Part shown: positions 17,850 through 26,987 of the stretch, one piece after another | Layout: each line of letters starts with the position of its first letter | How positions within the stretch are numbered: the first letter of the stretch is position 1 | Notes under the pieces: model-generated | The model's input: the letters and a program-made list of their open reading frames with translations, nothing else | The model's database searches: none | What the model was told of the DNA's origin: nothing | Position numbers and translations under genes: made by a program | DNA from: Parafilimonas terrae | Lineage (GTDB): Bacteria > Bacteroidota > Bacteroidia > Chitinophagales > Chitinophagaceae | Direction of reading: 5' to 3' | NCBI RefSeq assembly: GCF_900115755.1 | Contig: NZ_FOXQ01000005.1 | Span: 1-64,000 of the forward strand | DNA: 64,000 nucleotides

Positions 17850-19946
17850 ATGACTATAAAGGAAATTGAACTTTATAATTTCAGGATTTATAAAGGAGAA
17901 AATACAATTGACTTATCTACCAGCGGTAATAAAAACATATTTATTATCAGTGGGAGAAATGGTTTTGGAAAAACGACGTTCTTAATGTCCATGGTTTGGT
18001 GCTTGTATGGCCGTAACATGCAGGAGGTTGATGATTTATATAAAAAAGAAATTGAAGACCAGGGCGGATACAGCAAATACATAGCAAATTCCCTCAACCG
18101 CATGGCCCGGTCTGAAAACGATTATAAATTTCATGTTGCCATTAAGTTTGTTGATGTAAATATTCCAGAAGTTCCCTGTAAAGAAATTGTGGTTAAAAGA
18201 AGTTATAATACACTCACGAGCACCAGCGAGGATATTGAGATATTAATTGATGGATATTATAGCGAGTTAGCAAAAGATGTAGGCCAGGAAATCTTTATCA
18301 GGGAATTTATAATGCCGATTGAGATTGCTAAATTTTTCTTTTTTGATGCTGAGAAAATCGTAAACCTTGCAGAGGTTACTACCAACGAACAACGTAAACG
18401 TCTTAGCCGGGCTTATTCAGAAGTATTGGGTATAAAAAAATATGAAGACATAAAAGCAAACCTTGAAAGCCTGCAATTAAAACTTCGGCAGGAATCTGCC
18501 AGCGCAGCGGAAAGAAATATGCTGGAGCAATTGAAAGCAGATGTAAACAAAAACCTGAATTTAATTGCCGACAATGAAAATAAAATCCGAGAACTGCGCG
18601 AGTTAAGAAATGAAAAAAATAAGGAATCGAGGGACATACAGGAAAAGCTGATAAAAGAAGGCAGTTTAATAACAGTTGAAGAGTTGCAAAGGCTTAGGGA
18701 AAATGAAGATGAACTAACAAAGAGGCAAACTGCCCTACAAAATGAATTAAAAGATTCTTATGACCTAATACCTTTTGCCATTGCTGGTGATAAGTTTCTT
18801 GAAGTAAGTAAACAATTAGATAATGAAGCCAATTTTAAGGCCGCCCAGTTCAAAGATGAAAATGTAAAGGGGGTAACCAATAAAATTTTAACGGATTTAT
18901 TAAATACCCCTAAGCCTGCAAGCCTTGCTATTGATCACCAGGTGCATAAGTTTTATTCCGATACTTTTGAAAAATTAATCCGCAAGCATTTTTTTGCTGA
19001 CACGCCGCAATTGCCGGAAGATTTTAAAATGCTGCATGAATTTTCTGACACCGAGAAAAATGAAATGCATGCATTACTCAATAACATAAAGCTTTCTTTC
19101 CGAGAATCGTTTAAAAGAATTAATGGCGAATACAATCTTGTTCGCAATGAGTTGAATACCATTAAACGAAGGATAAAAGATGCCGAAGCCAACCAGGAAA
19201 ACCCGATAATATCTGAATTAAGAAAACATAAGGAGGAGTTAGATAAAGAAATTATTCGCATAGACGATACCATTGATTCCCTGAACCGCGAAATTGGCGA
19301 GTACCAGAACGAAAAAATGCAGAAAGGCAAACGTATTGATGAGCTTTCGCGGAAATTAAATGTATCAGAAAAGAATAAAGAGAAAGATGCAATTATTTCA
19401 AGGAACATCAGTAACCTGAAAGATTTTATTTCCAAATTTAAAGCAAAGAAGAAGGCTTCATTGGAAGAGCAAATATTAAAAGGGCTTGAAACCCTTATGC
19501 ATAAAAAAGGCTTTATTAAAAAAGTGGAAGTTGAAATTATTGGCGATGATATTGATATTGTATTAAAGAATAATCGTGGCGAAGAAATTAAAAAGGAATC
19601 ATTGAGTAAAGGTGAACAACAAATGTATGCAACTGCATTATTACGTGGTTTGGTTGAAGAAAGCGATATTCAATTTCCTGTGTTCATTGATTCGCCAATG
19701 CAAAAGTTTGACGAGCAACATGCAGAGAATATTGTAAAATACTTTTACCCGAATGTTTCTGAACAGGTGGTTATTTTTCCGCTTATTAATAAAGAGCTTA
19801 CAGAAAGGGAATTCAATATTTTATCAAAGCATGTTGCCAATACGTTCCTGATTAATAACATACATGAAGATAAAAGTGAGTTTTTGCCGATAAACCCTAA
19901 AGAATTTATAACTACTTATAACAGTATGTATAACCATGCTAATTAA
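17850..19946 (+). CDS. dndD: DndD, SMC/RecN-like ATPase of DNA phosphorothioation
   Basis: A 698-residue ATPase of the SMC/Rad50 type. Walker A GRNGFGKT lies at 35-42. A long coiled-coil follows (about 180-560, rich in Glu/Lys heptads), with a possible hinge around 300-400. The C-terminal head has signature LSKGEQQ and Walker B VFIDSPMQKFD. In Dnd systems DndD supplies ATP-driven DNA handling during sulfur insertion. It lies 5 bp after dndC and overlaps dndE by 11 bases, pointing to coupled translation of C, D and E. Length is close to that of known DndD. Confidence 0.94.
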   Translation: MTIKEIELYNFRIYKGENTIDLSTSGNKNIFIISGRNGFGKTTFLMSMVWCLYGRNMQEVDDLYKKEIEDQGGYSKYIANSLNRMARSENDYKFHVAIKFVDVNIPEVPCKEIVVKRSYNTLTSTSEDIEILIDGYYSELAKDVGQEIFIREFIMPIEIAKFFFFDAEKIVNLAEVTTNEQRKRLSRAYSEVLGIKKYEDIKANLESLQLKLRQESASAAERNMLEQLKADVNKNLNLIADNENKIRELRELRNEKNKESRDIQEKLIKEGSLITVEELQRLRENEDELTKRQTALQNELKDSYDLIPFAIAGDKFLEVSKQLDNEANFKAAQFKDENVKGVTNKILTDLLNTPKPASLAIDHQVHKFYSDTFEKLIRKHFFADTPQLPEDFKMLHEFSDTEKNEMHALLNNIKLSFRESFKRINGEYNLVRNELNTIKRRIKDAEANQENPIISELRKHKEELDKEIIRIDDTIDSLNREIGEYQNEKMQKGKRIDELSRKLNVSEKNKEKDAIISRNISNLKDFISKFKAKKKASLEEQILKGLETLMHKKGFIKKVEVEIIGDDIDIVLKNNRGEEIKKESLSKGEQQMYATALLRGLVEESDIQFPVFIDSPMQKFDEQHAENIVKYFYPNVSEQVVIFPLINKELTEREFNILSKHVANTFLINNIHEDKSEFLPINPKEFITTYNSMYNHAN

Positions 19947-21504
19947 TATTCGTACTTCAGAAGCTAACAAAACCGTTGTGCAGGAATTAAGCCGTAAAGT
20001 TTTTCCCGGCGCTTCTGAAAATTATATTTCCCGTGTTGCCTTTGCTTATTCCATATCAAAGGGCAATCATTTTGATGTAAACAATAAAGAACATTTGCTT
20101 GACAGTCGAGGCAAAGAATATAAAGACGATATCTTATTTGGCAATTACCGGGACTACTATATTGCTATTATTTGCCAGCATTACCAGGTTTATAAAACAG
20201 ACCCGAATATGGCAAAGTATATCAAAATGCACATTGACCATGGGTTGCAGTTGATGAATAAATTGTTCGAAGAGAATAAAAATTATTCAGGGCTCGATTT
20301 TCTTTTGGAGTACATAGAAAAAGGCATTGAATCTTTAGAAGAAAATACGGTAACAAATGAAGCTATCCTTTTTGATGAACAGATAAGAAAAAACCGTGTT
20401 ACCAGCAAAGCTTATTATGCTGAACGGATTAAAATAAAAGTGGGCAGCAGTTTTGATGATGAACCTATTTATTTCAACATCAATGATACGAGCATACATA
20501 ATAATGCCCATGTAGCCATTGCCGGTAATTCAGGAACAGGCAAAACTTATTTTGCCAACCGTTTTTTAGAACAGGTAGCGGCAGAAACAAAACACCAGGT
20601 AAATTTTATCTATCTTGATTTTAAGGGCTTGAAAAAAGAAGATGAAAAAGCGTTAGAGCCTTTCTTTAAGAAAACAAAGGCAGTTTATATTGATGCTCCT
20701 CAAAAGCCTTTTCCAATAAACCCGTTAGCTTTCATTGATAATGTAAATGAGAAAAACAAAATAATGGGCATCAACAAATTTGTTGATATCATCACCAGCT
20801 ACAGCAATATTGGAAAGGTGCAGCAGCAAACCTTAAAAGATGCCACCCGCAATGCTTTTACTGCTGCTAAAAAAGGCGAGTATCCTTCCATAAAAGACAT
20901 TTTTAATAATATTGTTTCCGTTGATAACAGGCCCAGCACTCTGATAGAAATAATGCAAACACTTAGCGAACTGGATTTATTTGAACCCAAAGTTGATTTT
21001 AAGAACAGCTTTCTCAACCAAAATTATTATTTAAGTTTATCAGGAGATTTACCAAACAACATTCGCTTTACTGCTGTTTTTTTGATAATCAATTATATTT
21101 ATAACACGTTCATGAATATGGATAATGCACCAATTGAGGGAAAGTACCAGGGAATGCGTTATGTGTTTTTGATTGATGAAGCACACGTTATATTTAAAGA
21201 AAAGAAGAGCCAGGACCTGCTTGAAAAAATTTTGCGGGAAATAAGAAGTAAAGGTGTGTCAGTTATTTTGTTATCACAAGGCATTGAAGAGTTTAACCAG
21301 CCGTCATTTGATTTCAGTAGTATGTGTGAAACGGCATTCTTGTTTGATATAAAAGATAAAACCAATCTTAAAATGATAGAAAGATTTTTAGGCATTGGTG
21401 ATAAATATTCAAGCAAGCTAAAAATGAGTATGGAGAATATTCAGAAATACCAGGTTGTAAGTAATTTGAAAGAATATAAGGTTGGAGAATTGTTTAAAGT
21501 ATAG
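19936..21504 (+). CDS. dndE: DndE domain fused to a HerA/FtsK-like ATPase
   Basis: A 522-residue protein. Residues 1-130 match a DndE domain: a short helical module starting INIRTSEANKTVV with LSRKVF and later YYIAIICQHY. DndE normally stands alone at about 110-130 residues and binds nicked DNA. Residues about 160-522 form a P-loop ATPase: Walker A GNSGTGKT (197-204), Walker B VFLIDEAH (about 410-417), then a sensor-like VILLSQG stretch, as in HerA/FtsK translocases. The gene overlaps dndD and is followed 3 bp later by a GIY-YIG gene. The fusion suggests a motor joined to the DndE subunit. It could also serve restriction, since no dndFGH genes are seen nearby. Confidence 0.88.
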   Translation: MLINIRTSEANKTVVQELSRKVFPGASENYISRVAFAYSISKGNHFDVNNKEHLLDSRGKEYKDDILFGNYRDYYIAIICQHYQVYKTDPNMAKYIKMHIDHGLQLMNKLFEENKNYSGLDFLLEYIEKGIESLEENTVTNEAILFDEQIRKNRVTSKAYYAERIKIKVGSSFDDEPIYFNINDTSIHNNAHVAIAGNSGTGKTYFANRFLEQVAAETKHQVNFIYLDFKGLKKEDEKALEPFFKKTKAVYIDAPQKPFPINPLAFIDNVNEKNKIMGINKFVDIITSYSNIGKVQQQTLKDATRNAFTAAKKGEYPSIKDIFNNIVSVDNRPSTLIEIMQTLSELDLFEPKVDFKNSFLNQNYYLSLSGDLPNNIRFTAVFLIINYIYNTFMNMDNAPIEGKYQGMRYVFLIDEAHVIFKEKKSQDLLEKILREIRSKGVSVILLSQGIEEFNQPSFDFSSMCETAFLFDIKDKTNLKMIERFLGIGDKYSSKLKMSMENIQKYQVVSNLKEYKVGELFKV

Positions 21505-21507
21505 ATA

Positions 21508-22083
21508 ATGATTACTCAAGCTACTTTGGATTTATTAGATGCCGATATTCGAAAAGATGTTCGTAGATATAATCGAATGCCATTTAAGGATAGGCACAAG
21601 ATTTTCTCACATGAGATTAGAATTGATCCCTATTGGTGTAATAAAAAATTTCAGCAAATTCCTGTTTTAAATTGGAGTGCTGACTTTAAGTTTTCATCTC
21701 ATCCTGATTTTCAACAAATAATTACTACAAATGATATAGGCGTCTATATTATGTATGTAAAACCTGTAAATTTATTAATAGACATGCCGCAATATGTAAT
21801 GTATGTTGGGATTTCAGGTGAAAACGGTTCCGCTAGGCCCCTGCGAGATAGATTAATGGATTATTTTTATATTAGTAAAATAAAGTTGCGAAACAATATA
21901 CATACGATGCTTCAACTTTATTATGATCATGTTTATATTAAATACGCTCTATTTAATGGTACTTATCAATCGCTTGAACAGTTAGAAGAAATACTTCATG
22001 AATTTTTTTATCCAAAGTTTGGAAAAAGAGATTTTGAACCTGAAACAAAGGCTGCTCACTCTGCTTGGAATACCGGGCAATAA
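21508..22083 (+). CDS. GIY-YIG-like nuclease within the dnd operon
   Basis: A 191-residue protein with a GIY-YIG-type core: GVY (78-80), YVG (99-101), an arginine in the following helix (LRDRL, about 113) and a glutamate-rich helix EEILHEFF (160-167) that could supply the metal-binding acid. The N-terminal 75 residues are unrecognised and may recognise DNA or partners. It starts 3 bp after dndE and ends 11 bp before dndB, so it is co-transcribed with the modification genes. Possible roles are sensing or cutting non-phosphorothioated DNA, or nicking during modification; neither is proven. GIY-YIG similarity is by motif reading only. Confidence 0.68.
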   Translation: MITQATLDLLDADIRKDVRRYNRMPFKDRHKIFSHEIRIDPYWCNKKFQQIPVLNWSADFKFSSHPDFQQIITTNDIGVYIMYVKPVNLLIDMPQYVMYVGISGENGSARPLRDRLMDYFYISKIKLRNNIHTMLQLYYDHVYIKYALFNGTYQSLEQLEEILHEFFYPKFGKRDFEPETKAAHSAWNTGQ

Positions 22084-22094
22084 ACTTTTTTGTA

Positions 22095-23336
22095 ATGGAA
22101 AATAAACTTGTTATTCCTTGTATTAGGTCTGTGATGGGTGATTGGGTATTTTATTCGTCTGTAATGGATGTGATGGAAATATCAATAAGAGTAAAAACTG
22201 ATAAAAAATATCGAGAGAATCCAGATTTAGATAAAATTCTCCAAAGAGACTTAAAGGAAAGAAGACAAAATATTGCAAAATATCTACTAACCAGCAAAAG
22301 CCGATTCTTTAATTCTATAATTATAGGAGTGTTTAACAGTATTCCACAGTGGCATGAGTTCAAAATTGATAAAAAATTAAACGAAATAAATGGAAGTAAT
22401 CAAAACCAAGAGTACAATCATTCAGTTGGATTGTTAGAGTTTAGCGGAGATGAAGAAATGTTTGCAATAGATGGTCAGCATAGGGTAGCAGGTATTCAAA
22501 TAGCTTTTGAACAAGAACAAAATAAACCAAATGATGAAAAGATTTTAAAAGATGATAAATTCCCTGTGATTTTTATTGCTCATATTGATGACAATTTGGG
22601 TAGAAAGAGAACAAGAAAGCTTTTTTCTGACATTAATAATACGGCACGGCCGGTTCAAGAGGGTGATAGAATAAAGGTTGATGAAGAAAATTTAAATGCA
22701 ATTGTGACCAGGAGAATTTACGCTAATTATGAACATTTTAAGAATGGAAAATTAATATCACTAACTGAAAGAGAAAAGTTAGACAGCAAAGATGAGGATC
22801 ATTTCACAAATCTTTTAGGGATTAATAATGCTAATAAAATATTGAAAAAACTTTTCAAAAAAAAACCTAAAACAAATGAATGGGAAGAAGAAAATGTGGA
22901 ACGCTTTTATAAAATTGTCAAAGAATTCTATGATTATGTTATTGAAAATGTAATCGATTATAATAGCTTTTTTGTTAAGAAAAAACTTACTATAAAGCAA
23001 GCAAGGAAAAATAATTTGTATCTTTTATTTCGCCCGATTGGCCTAAAGCTTTTAGCTCGATTATATGTTTTTTATAGCGCTAAAAAAGACGGGCTTGAAG
23101 AGTTAAAAACGAAGATCAATAAAATCAGTTTTGTCTTCCCTGATAGTCCTTTTAATAATCTTTTATGGTCCGACGGCAAAATGAAAGCAAGAGAAAAAAA
23201 TCAAGCTATAGCTTATGAGATCACTTTATATATATTTGGTGATTTACAAAACGATAAACAAAAAACTTTATTAGAAAGGTATAAGGATGTTGTTGGTAAT
23301 CCAGCGATAACATTACCGCAAAAAATTAAAGTCTAA
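22095..23336 (+). CDS. dndB: DndB-like DGQHR-domain protein
   Basis: A 413-residue protein with the defining motif DGQHR (126-130) in a FAIDGQHRVAGI context, and a family block LFSDINNTARPV. DndB proteins bind DNA and repress or tune the dnd genes, and affect modification levels. The ATG at 22095 is preferred over an upstream frame extension because the latter would overlap the previous gene. It closes the plus-strand operon dndC-dndD-dndE-GIY-dndB and meets the convergent dndA with overlapping stop codons (four-base overlap). In most Dnd loci dndB lies before dndC, so its end position is unusual. Confidence 0.88.
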   Translation: MENKLVIPCIRSVMGDWVFYSSVMDVMEISIRVKTDKKYRENPDLDKILQRDLKERRQNIAKYLLTSKSRFFNSIIIGVFNSIPQWHEFKIDKKLNEINGSNQNQEYNHSVGLLEFSGDEEMFAIDGQHRVAGIQIAFEQEQNKPNDEKILKDDKFPVIFIAHIDDNLGRKRTRKLFSDINNTARPVQEGDRIKVDEENLNAIVTRRIYANYEHFKNGKLISLTEREKLDSKDEDHFTNLLGINNANKILKKLFKKKPKTNEWEEENVERFYKIVKEFYDYVIENVIDYNSFFVKKKLTIKQARKNNLYLLFRPIGLKLLARLYVFYSAKKDGLEELKTKINKISFVFPDSPFNNLLWSDGKMKAREKNQAIAYEITLYIFGDLQNDKQKTLLERYKDVVGNPAITLPQKIKV

Positions 23337-24514
23337 ATAGGCAATATCATTTCGCGCAATTCATATATGCACTTTTTTACAACTTCAATTGTAATATAAA
23401 TTTGTTCTATTCTACTGAACTTCCCAATCGAAAACCGAATACTACTAAACGAATCAATTTCATTTAATCCCATAGCAGTTAAAACATGAGAAGGCTCGAT
23501 ACTTGCAGATGTGCAGGCGCTGCCATTACTTACAGCAATTAAAGGCAAATCATTTTCCATATTGCTTAATCCCATTATCATAGCATCGCTATCAACATCC
23601 TTAAATAAAATATTTGTGGTATTGTACAAGCGGTGTTTTTTGTTGCCATTTAAACTGGTATCTTCTATTTGTAATAATTCGTTTTCAAGATAATCCCTTA
23701 ATGCTTTAATATGTTGTTCGTTTTGCCTCATTTCTTTTTTGGCAATAGCGCAGGCAGCACCAAGCCCAACTATCCCCGGTACATTTAGAGTGCCGCTACG
23801 CAAACCCCTTTCATGGCCACCGCCATGTATTAGTGCAGGTAATTTTATACGGTTATTTCTCTGCCGTATATATAAAGCTCCAATACCCTTTGGTCCATAT
23901 AATTTATGTCCGCTCATGCACATTAAATCAATGCCCATATTATCTACATCAATCGGTATTTTTCCAACAGCCTGTGTAGCGTCTGTCATAAAATACGCAT
24001 CGGCAGCATGGGCTATCTCTGCAATTTCTTGTATGTTTTGCAATACACCTGTTTCATTATTAGCGTACATTACTGTTACGAGAATAGTATCATGCCGCAA
24101 CGCTAACTTTACATCTTCAATGTTAATTAACCCGTCATTCGCCACAGGCAGGTAGGTAACTTCAAAGCCTTTTGTTTCGAGGTATTTACAGGTATCTAAA
24201 ACAGCATAATGTTCTGTAGAAACAGTTATAATATGTTTTCCTTTCTTCTCATAATTTTCGGCAACGCCCTTTATAGCAAGATTAATAGCCTCAGTAGCAC
24301 CACTGGTAAAAACCATTTCATTTGTTTCTGCGCTAATCAAATCGGCAACTTGGCGCCTGGCTTTCTTCACCGCTTCATGGCTTTCAACCCCAAACAGGTG
24401 TGTGCTATTGGCATTGGCAAAATTATCTTTTAAAAAAGGCATCATGGCATCCAACACACGTTCGTCAATCTGCGTTGTTGCATTATTGTCAAGATAAATT
24501 ACCTGCTTGTTCAT
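23333..24514 (-). CDS. dndA: DndA/IscS-like cysteine desulfurase
   Basis: A 393-residue PLP enzyme that takes sulfur from cysteine as persulfide. It has the PLP-lysine motif SGHKLYGPKG, the cofactor motif TEHYA, and the catalytic cysteine loop GSACTSAS. Its location in the island, facing dndB with overlapping stops, supports a dedicated sulfur donor for DndC. An IscS role cannot be excluded because the family sequence is nearly the same. It is the last gene of a minus-strand set: methyltransferase, HEPN-motif protein, dndA, with gaps of 53 and 37 bp. Confidence 0.92.
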   Translation of the reverse strand: MNKQVIYLDNNATTQIDERVLDAMMPFLKDNFANANSTHLFGVESHEAVKKARRQVADLISAETNEMVFTSGATEAINLAIKGVAENYEKKGKHIITVSTEHYAVLDTCKYLETKGFEVTYLPVANDGLINIEDVKLALRHDTILVTVMYANNETGVLQNIQEIAEIAHAADAYFMTDATQAVGKIPIDVDNMGIDLMCMSGHKLYGPKGIGALYIRQRNNRIKLPALIHGGGHERGLRSGTLNVPGIVGLGAACAIAKKEMRQNEQHIKALRDYLENELLQIEDTSLNGNKKHRLYNTTNILFKDVDSDAMIMGLSNMENDLPLIAVSNGSACTSASIEPSHVLTAMGLNEIDSFSSIRFSIGKFSRIEQIYITIEVVKKCIYELREMILPI

Positions 24515-24551
24515 CTTACAAAGCTATTTACTGTTAAAAGAAATTGCAGAG

Positions 24552-25748
24552 TTAGTTTTTCACACTGTCAATTTTAATAAATGCTTGTTCAATTTTATTA
24601 TTACGCATAGCATAATGGTCAATTATGTGCCCATCAAAACCAATATAGGAAAATACAATTTTGTATATAAATGAAAGCTGCCTCTGCATGATGATTACCA
24701 TTTCCGCATCTTCTATATCTTTTATATCGCCATGCATAAAATCATTGCGCTTTTGTAATAATAAAATATCTTCATCGGTAACAGGCATAAAGCACTCAAA
24801 TACCAACTTTGATTTTTCCATATTTTTATTATTTGAATAATTTTTTGGAAGCTTAGCTTCAAACACTTTATAGAAGAACTTCCTAAGCACTTCAATTACG
24901 ATAAAAAAGCAGTTATTTCTTATTAGTAAAGATGTATCGCTGCTGTTAGCTTCATTAAACAATACTAAAGCATATTGTATTTCATTATTCTCTTGGGATA
25001 GCTGTGCCAGCTTAGATAATTGTTGAGGTAGTAAATATTTTAAAATATTCTGCTGGTAAATTTTTTCAGCAGTATCTTTTCCTAAATAATGATTATAGCC
25101 AAAAGGGTTGGCAGTAAAAGGATGATATATAGATTTATAACCCTTTCTTAATTTTTCATATTTGACAATCATTTCATCTTGATTATCTCGCGGGAAAGTA
25201 AATACCGCATCCTGGATAAATACGCCCGATACAAATCCAAGTGCTACCAGAATATTATAGGATATAACTGAAAAGTCTTCATAAAATATTTCAGCTTCAT
25301 TTTCAATAACGATATAGTCGTCAAGTTGGCGTATAGAAATAGGTTTATGATTGACGGTTAGTTGAATCTTAGATGCTTTACCAAAAACCTGAAAAAGCAA
25401 ATGTTTGGAAGAAGTGTAAAAAAAACTTCTGTATAAACCATATTCGTTCCAATTGCTGTTTTGAAAAGAAAAGACTTTGCATTCCGTATAATGCGAAACA
25501 AATTTTCGCTCAACAGATGTTTCCACGTTAACCGCAATTGCCTTGATTTGCAGGCTTAAGTCATCTGTAATGAAAAGAAAAGAATATTCATTAACATCAA
25601 GGTTTAATTCACCTTCTATTTTAAAAAGATAAGCGCCCTCCTTAAATTCTAATGCAGCGCTTTTGTTTTTATTATTGCTGCTCACATTTCCGACAAGTTC
25701 TTTCTGCAATGTTTTTATATATTCTATTTGTTTCAGGTAATTTTTCAT
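24552..25748 (-). CDS. uncharacterised protein with HEPN-type RNDFMH motif
   Basis: A 398-residue protein I cannot assign to a named family. The C-terminal third is helical and contains KRNDFMHGDI, i.e. an R-x4-H motif (Arg334, His339) preceding further helices, as in HEPN ribonucleases and ApeA-type antiphage proteins. The N-terminal 200 residues are beta-rich with many aromatics and could be a sensor. The gene is between a cytosine methyltransferase and dndA on the same strand, with short gaps, so it is likely expressed with them. A role as RNA-cutting abortive effector linked to DNA modification is inference. Confidence 0.72.
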   Translation of the reverse strand: MKNYLKQIEYIKTLQKELVGNVSSNNKNKSAALEFKEGAYLFKIEGELNLDVNEYSFLFITDDLSLQIKAIAVNVETSVERKFVSHYTECKVFSFQNSNWNEYGLYRSFFYTSSKHLLFQVFGKASKIQLTVNHKPISIRQLDDYIVIENEAEIFYEDFSVISYNILVALGFVSGVFIQDAVFTFPRDNQDEMIVKYEKLRKGYKSIYHPFTANPFGYNHYLGKDTAEKIYQQNILKYLLPQQLSKLAQLSQENNEIQYALVLFNEANSSDTSLLIRNNCFFIVIEVLRKFFYKVFEAKLPKNYSNNKNMEKSKLVFECFMPVTDEDILLLQKRNDFMHGDIKDIEDAEMVIIMQRQLSFIYKIVFSYIGFDGHIIDHYAMRNNKIEQAFIKIDSVKN

Positions 25749-25801
25749 ATTAGTTATTATTTATTTCTATAAAATAAATTCAATTTAAACCAATTTCATT
25801 A

Positions 25802-26689
25802 TCAATTAAAATACCGTACCGCCACTTCACCCACCCATTTGCCCATCTGCACCGGCACGGCATTGCCAATAAGCTTATAAGAAGAACGTTTCTCTTCAAA
25901 ATAAAAGTCATCGGGAAAGCCTTGTAGTCTTGCGTATTCGCGGATGGAGAACGGCCTTACACCATATTGTGCCTGTTTATCTTTTACCAATCTTGTGCTG
26001 AGGTCTTTTGCATAATGCGCTACACAAGTTGGTGCAAAAGCATTAGGGTTATCAGCATCTATAATTATTGGCAAATCCCTGTATTTTCCCTTAATCCTTT
26101 TTATAACATAAGCAGGTATTTCAACCTGCGGGTTTCTTTCCAAAATATCCTTTATTCTTGGGCGGTTGTTGATGGCTTTTGGTTCACTAATATTAAAAGG
26201 TTTTCTTGTTCCAATCAGTATTAAACGTTTTCTTCTTTGGGGTAACCAATTCAACGCATCTACCGGGCAAAATACATGCACATAATAACCGGGAAGCTTG
26301 GTCATTGCCTCCATTACTACTTTAAACTTTTTCATGCCGGGCACGTTTTCCACTACATACATTTCTGGCTTCTCAATAGCTATATGACGAAAGAAATGCA
26401 GGAACAAATCATCGCCGGTACGGGTGCCATGTATATCGGCAATAGGGGAATACTTAGTGCAAGGGTAAGTGCCAATGATGATATCGGAATGGGGTTGCTC
26501 CAATACCGTTTTATCTTTTATATCGGCAGTGAGGATGGCATGGCCAAAATAGTGCTTGTTAGCCTGCATGCAAGCAGTAGCTTCCGCATCCAGATCAAGC
26601 GATTGTATAATGTTGACACCGGCTTGCTGCATGCCGAGTTCCATGCCGCCGCAACCGGAAAAATAGCCTTTGGCTGTGGGTTGATACAT
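25802..26689 (-). CDS. C5-cytosine DNA methyltransferase
   Basis: A 295-residue enzyme that methylates cytosine C5 in DNA from S-adenosylmethionine. The motifs are in normal order: I (FSGCGGMELG), IV with catalytic Cys77 (TYPCTKYS, usually PPCQ), VI (ENVPG, 114-118), VIII (QRRKRLI, 151-157), IX (REYARLQGFP) and X (GNAVPVQM). The region between VIII and IX (about 160-240) is short, so the target recognition domain is small. Its start lies 43 bp from a mobile repeat. It is first in a putative operon with the HEPN-motif gene and dndA. An HNH endonuclease upstream may be its restriction partner. Confidence 0.93.
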   Translation of the reverse strand: MYQPTAKGYFSGCGGMELGMQQAGVNIIQSLDLDAEATACMQANKHYFGHAILTADIKDKTVLEQPHSDIIIGTYPCTKYSPIADIHGTRTGDDLFLHFFRHIAIEKPEMYVVENVPGMKKFKVVMEAMTKLPGYYVHVFCPVDALNWLPQRRKRLILIGTRKPFNISEPKAINNRPRIKDILERNPQVEIPAYVIKRIKGKYRDLPIIIDADNPNAFAPTCVAHYAKDLSTRLVKDKQAQYGVRPFSIREYARLQGFPDDFYFEEKRSSYKLIGNAVPVQMGKWVGEVAVRYFN

Positions 26690-26731
26690 GAGTAAGGTTT
26701 ATTTCGTTTTCATTTTAAATAAATTGATATT

Positions 26732-26958
26732 TAACATGAGTTCGGGATAAGAATTTTAATGATGAAGATGTTTGCGAATTGAACAGGGACTTGCATCGTC
26801 ATGTCGAGGCAACGAGACATCTCTTGAAATTCAGGCTGGTTGAATGCTAAGAGATTTCTCCTGTCGTCGAAATGACGTTCGAAGCGTACTATATTTTGCA
26901 ATCAGTTTTCAATTTCATAACATAACACCTCACATACGCTTATCCCGAACTCACGTTA
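26732..26958. mobile_element. MITE-like element, copy 2
   Basis: Left end TAACATGAGTTCGGGATAAG (26732-26751) and right end CTTATCCCGAACTCACGTTA (26939-26958) are inverted repeats with one mismatch. The interior (about 190 bp) has an imperfect inverted pair around TGTCGAGG and TCGAAATGACG and the word GAGATTTCTCC, also found in copy 4. No coding content. It sits in the promoter region of the cytosine methyltransferase gene, between it and the HNH gene. Confidence 0.8.
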
Positions 26959-26959
26959 T

Positions 26960-26987
26960 TTACTTTTTCCCTTGATGGAAAAAGTAA
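26960..26987. repeat. short hairpin next to MITE copy 2
   Basis: Arms TTACTTTTTCC and GGAAAAAGTAA pair perfectly around a 6-base loop (CTTGAT). It directly follows the mobile element. It could act as a weak terminator for the HNH gene on the minus strand or be another dispersed repeat. The rest of 26988-27203 shows nothing recognisable. Confidence 0.55.

Noticed and set aside
22065-22094. upstream start for DndB
   Set aside because: It overlaps the end of the GIY-YIG gene. The ATG at 22095 lies 11 bp after its stop and is the simpler choice.
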